Source of the DNA: Nitrospira sp. MA-1
GTDB lineage: Bacteria > Nitrospirota > Nitrospiria > Nitrospirales > UBA8639
Direction: 5' to 3'
Assembly (NCBI GenBank): GCA_032139905.1
Contig: JAQJDB010000004.1
Span: forward strand, 1-64,000
Length of the DNA stretch: 64,000 nt
Part shown: positions 62,914 to 64,000 of the stretch, one piece after another
How positions within the stretch are numbered: the stretch's first letter is position 1
How the letters are laid out: every line of letters starts with the position of its first letter
Made by a program: the position numbers and the translations under genes
The notes under the pieces: generated by a model
Database searches by the model: none
What the model saw: only the letters and a program-made list of their open reading frames with translations
Told to the model about the DNA's origin: nothing

Positions 62914-63219
62914 TCAATAGCGGACTTCAACTCTCAAACCACCTGCTGCCAACTGCTTCCCAATTATATCAGCGTCTTTAATGTCTCCTTGATAGACGAT
63001 TGCACTTCCGTGGTGATCAATCTGCCAGGCTAATTCAAAGGCTTTTTTCGGGGTCATCCTGGGAATCACCTGACAAAAAAGACTGACGACTTGTTGGTAG
63101 GTATGACAATCGCAATTGTAGACGACGACTTCAGCCTCAAAATCTTTTCCGGTTCCTGTGTCAATGGTTTCTAGGGTTTCCGGGTCTTTTACGATTCCAT
63201 AGGTAATAGGGTAGAGCAT
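62914..63219 (-). CDS. clpS: Divergent ClpS-like N-degron adaptor
   Basis: About 101 residues from ATG 63219; an in-frame TTG lies 15 bases upstream. The ClpS core is clear: VVVYNCDCHTYQQVVSLFCQ, VIPRMTPKKAFELAWQID, then GSAIVYQGDIKDADIIGKQL and GLRVEVRY. ClpS delivers N-degron proteins to ClpAP. The usual pocket NDD (N34-D35-D36 in E. coli) is NCD here, and the H66 position reads Asp (ID in AWQIDHHG), so the substrate pocket differs from the classical one. No clpA is adjacent. Confidence 0.75.
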   Translation of the reverse strand: MLYPITYGIVKDPETLETIDTGTGKDFEAEVVVYNCDCHTYQQVVSLFCQVIPRMTPKKAFELAWQIDHHGSAIVYQGDIKDADIIGKQLAAGGLRVEVRY

Positions 63220-63472
63220 TCTGCATTGTAGCAATGGAGCTGAGGTCCCTCAAGTGAATGCCTAGGGACCCGTTATTTTGAAGAAGCCCCGATTACAGAA
63301 CAATCAGGAAATTGATCGTCAGAGATACTTGACCTATGATTGTCCTTCCTGAATCAAGCATGGCAGAATTGTTGCCGAAGAAAACTAATGCAGGGGTGTG
63401 CCAAATTCGACAGCTAGCGTGAAAAAATGATGTGCCAAATAGGAACCCTCTAAGTAACATAAAGGAGTGTTT

Positions 63473-64000
63473 GTGGGTAAAACGATACTGGTAACTGGAG
63501 CTGCGGGGTTTATTGGAAGCCATGCGGTGGAAGCATTGATCAGGCGTGGAGATCAAGTGATTGGAATCGATAATCTCAATGATTACTATGATCCTGCGCG
63601 TAAAGAGAAAAATCTTCGAGAAGTGACCGAACATGCCAAAACGGAGAAATGGCCCGGCACATTTCAGTTTCTCAAAGGAGATATTCGCGATCGAGAGTTG
63701 GTTGCAAATCTTTTTTCTGATCATCGTTTTGACGCTGTTATCCATTTAGCAGCGATGGCGGGAGTTCGGGTATCCATTGATGACCCTGGACTATATTACG
63801 ATGTCAATGTGATGGGGACGATGGCCTTATTGGATGCGTGTGTGGGGCGGATTGGTTCACAGGGTAAACGTTCACCTTCTCCGATATTTGTGTTTGCATC
63901 AACTTCCTCTGTGTATGGCAATACCAAGACGATTCCCTTTGTTCCGGAGGATTCGTGTGATAAGCCGCTTGCCCCGTATGCGGCAAGTAAGCGAGCAAGT
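63473..64000 (+). CDS. NAD-dependent nucleotide-sugar epimerase, partial
   Basis: Cut by the window edge; 176 codons are present, GTG start with AAAGGAG five bases upstream. GKTILVTGAAGFIGSHAVEA (NAD Rossmann motif), VIGIDNLNDYYDPARKEKNL, LKGDIRDRELVANLF, HLAAMAGVRVSIDDPGLYYD and the catalytic YAASK at the very end. The DNLNDYYD pattern fits UDP-glucuronate 4-epimerase-type extended SDRs that supply sugars for surface polysaccharide. Confidence 0.9.
   Translation, partial: MGKTILVTGAAGFIGSHAVEALIRRGDQVIGIDNLNDYYDPARKEKNLREVTEHAKTEKWPGTFQFLKGDIRDRELVANLFSDHRFDAVIHLAAMAGVRVSIDDPGLYYDVNVMGTMALLDACVGRIGSQGKRSPSPIFVFASTSSVYGNTKTIPFVPEDSCDKPLAPYAASKRAS

Overview
The window reads as a chromosomal piece of a Gram-negative bacterium with mid-range GC. 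The best guess is a Nitrospira-like member of the Nitrospirota. This rests on the mix of genes (4Fe-4S class I fumarase, GT4 glycogen-type synthase, short PutA, two RpoD-like sigma factors, aroQ-efp-accB-accC block, many two-component and c-di-GMP proteins) and on protein style; no 16S rRNA, nxr or other decisive marker is present, so the assignment is tentative. No tRNA, rRNA, CRISPR array, prophage or intact transposase was found.

Region 1 (1-13.3 kb) is accessory and visibly reworked. Small detoxification or stress genes (FMN-binding split barrel, GGCT-like, DUF433/DUF5615 toxin-antitoxin remnant, arylmalonate-decarboxylase-like protein, truncated haemoglobin, two flavinylated oxidases, SugE/Gdx exporter, TfoX-N protein, DHFR-like reductase, tautomerase, GNAT, DedA-rhodanese fusion) sit among dispersed repeats and broken gene copies. 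One TfoX-N gene is intact and three decayed pieces of it lie just 3' of three other cassette-like genes. The 5' flank and first codons of the first gene are duplicated about 1.6 kb downstream. Two short repeat families (R1 hairpin, R2 about 85 bp) recur between genes.

Region 2 (13.4-26.8 kb) holds a cNMP-domain/thioredoxin-reductase fusion with no CxxC, a UBP zinc-finger protein, a SLOG-fold protein, fumarase, a GlgM-like glycosyltransferase, a pair of paralogous orphan small proteins, a pseudogene cluster (GT2, CorA and MscS fragments), a secreted TPR protein, and a regulatory block: LuxR-type regulator, ECF sigma, zinc anti-sigma and thioredoxin-like protein.

Region 3 (26.9-36.9 kb) is almost all minus strand: a DUF3047 protein, two LPD/mercuric-reductase-like flavoproteins flanking a TVP38 membrane protein, a hybrid sensor kinase and a receiver-GGDEF-EAL protein.

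Region 4 (37.5-54.1 kb) is plus-strand core: rpoD with a clear terminator, an OmpR/HK pair, a second sigma-70, arfB, oligopeptidase B, a ferredoxin-reductase-like flavoprotein, hemW, a Fe-S RecB-like nuclease fused to an exonuclease-like domain, then aroQ-efp-accB-accC-thiE. Fatty-acid precursor supply (AccB/AccC) and biotin synthesis (BioD plus an SDR on the opposite strand) adjoin.

Region 5 (54-64 kb) carries bioD, an SDR, two secreted proteins of unknown function, putA, a dienelactone-hydrolase-fold protein that has lost its catalytic triad, a lysine-rich basic protein, a divergent ClpS and the start of a nucleotide-sugar epimerase cut by the window edge.

No single new multi-gene defence-type system is evident. 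The strongest unexplained signals are the TfoX-bounded modules with their repeats, the pseudo-hydrolase, and the cNMP-TrxR fusion.
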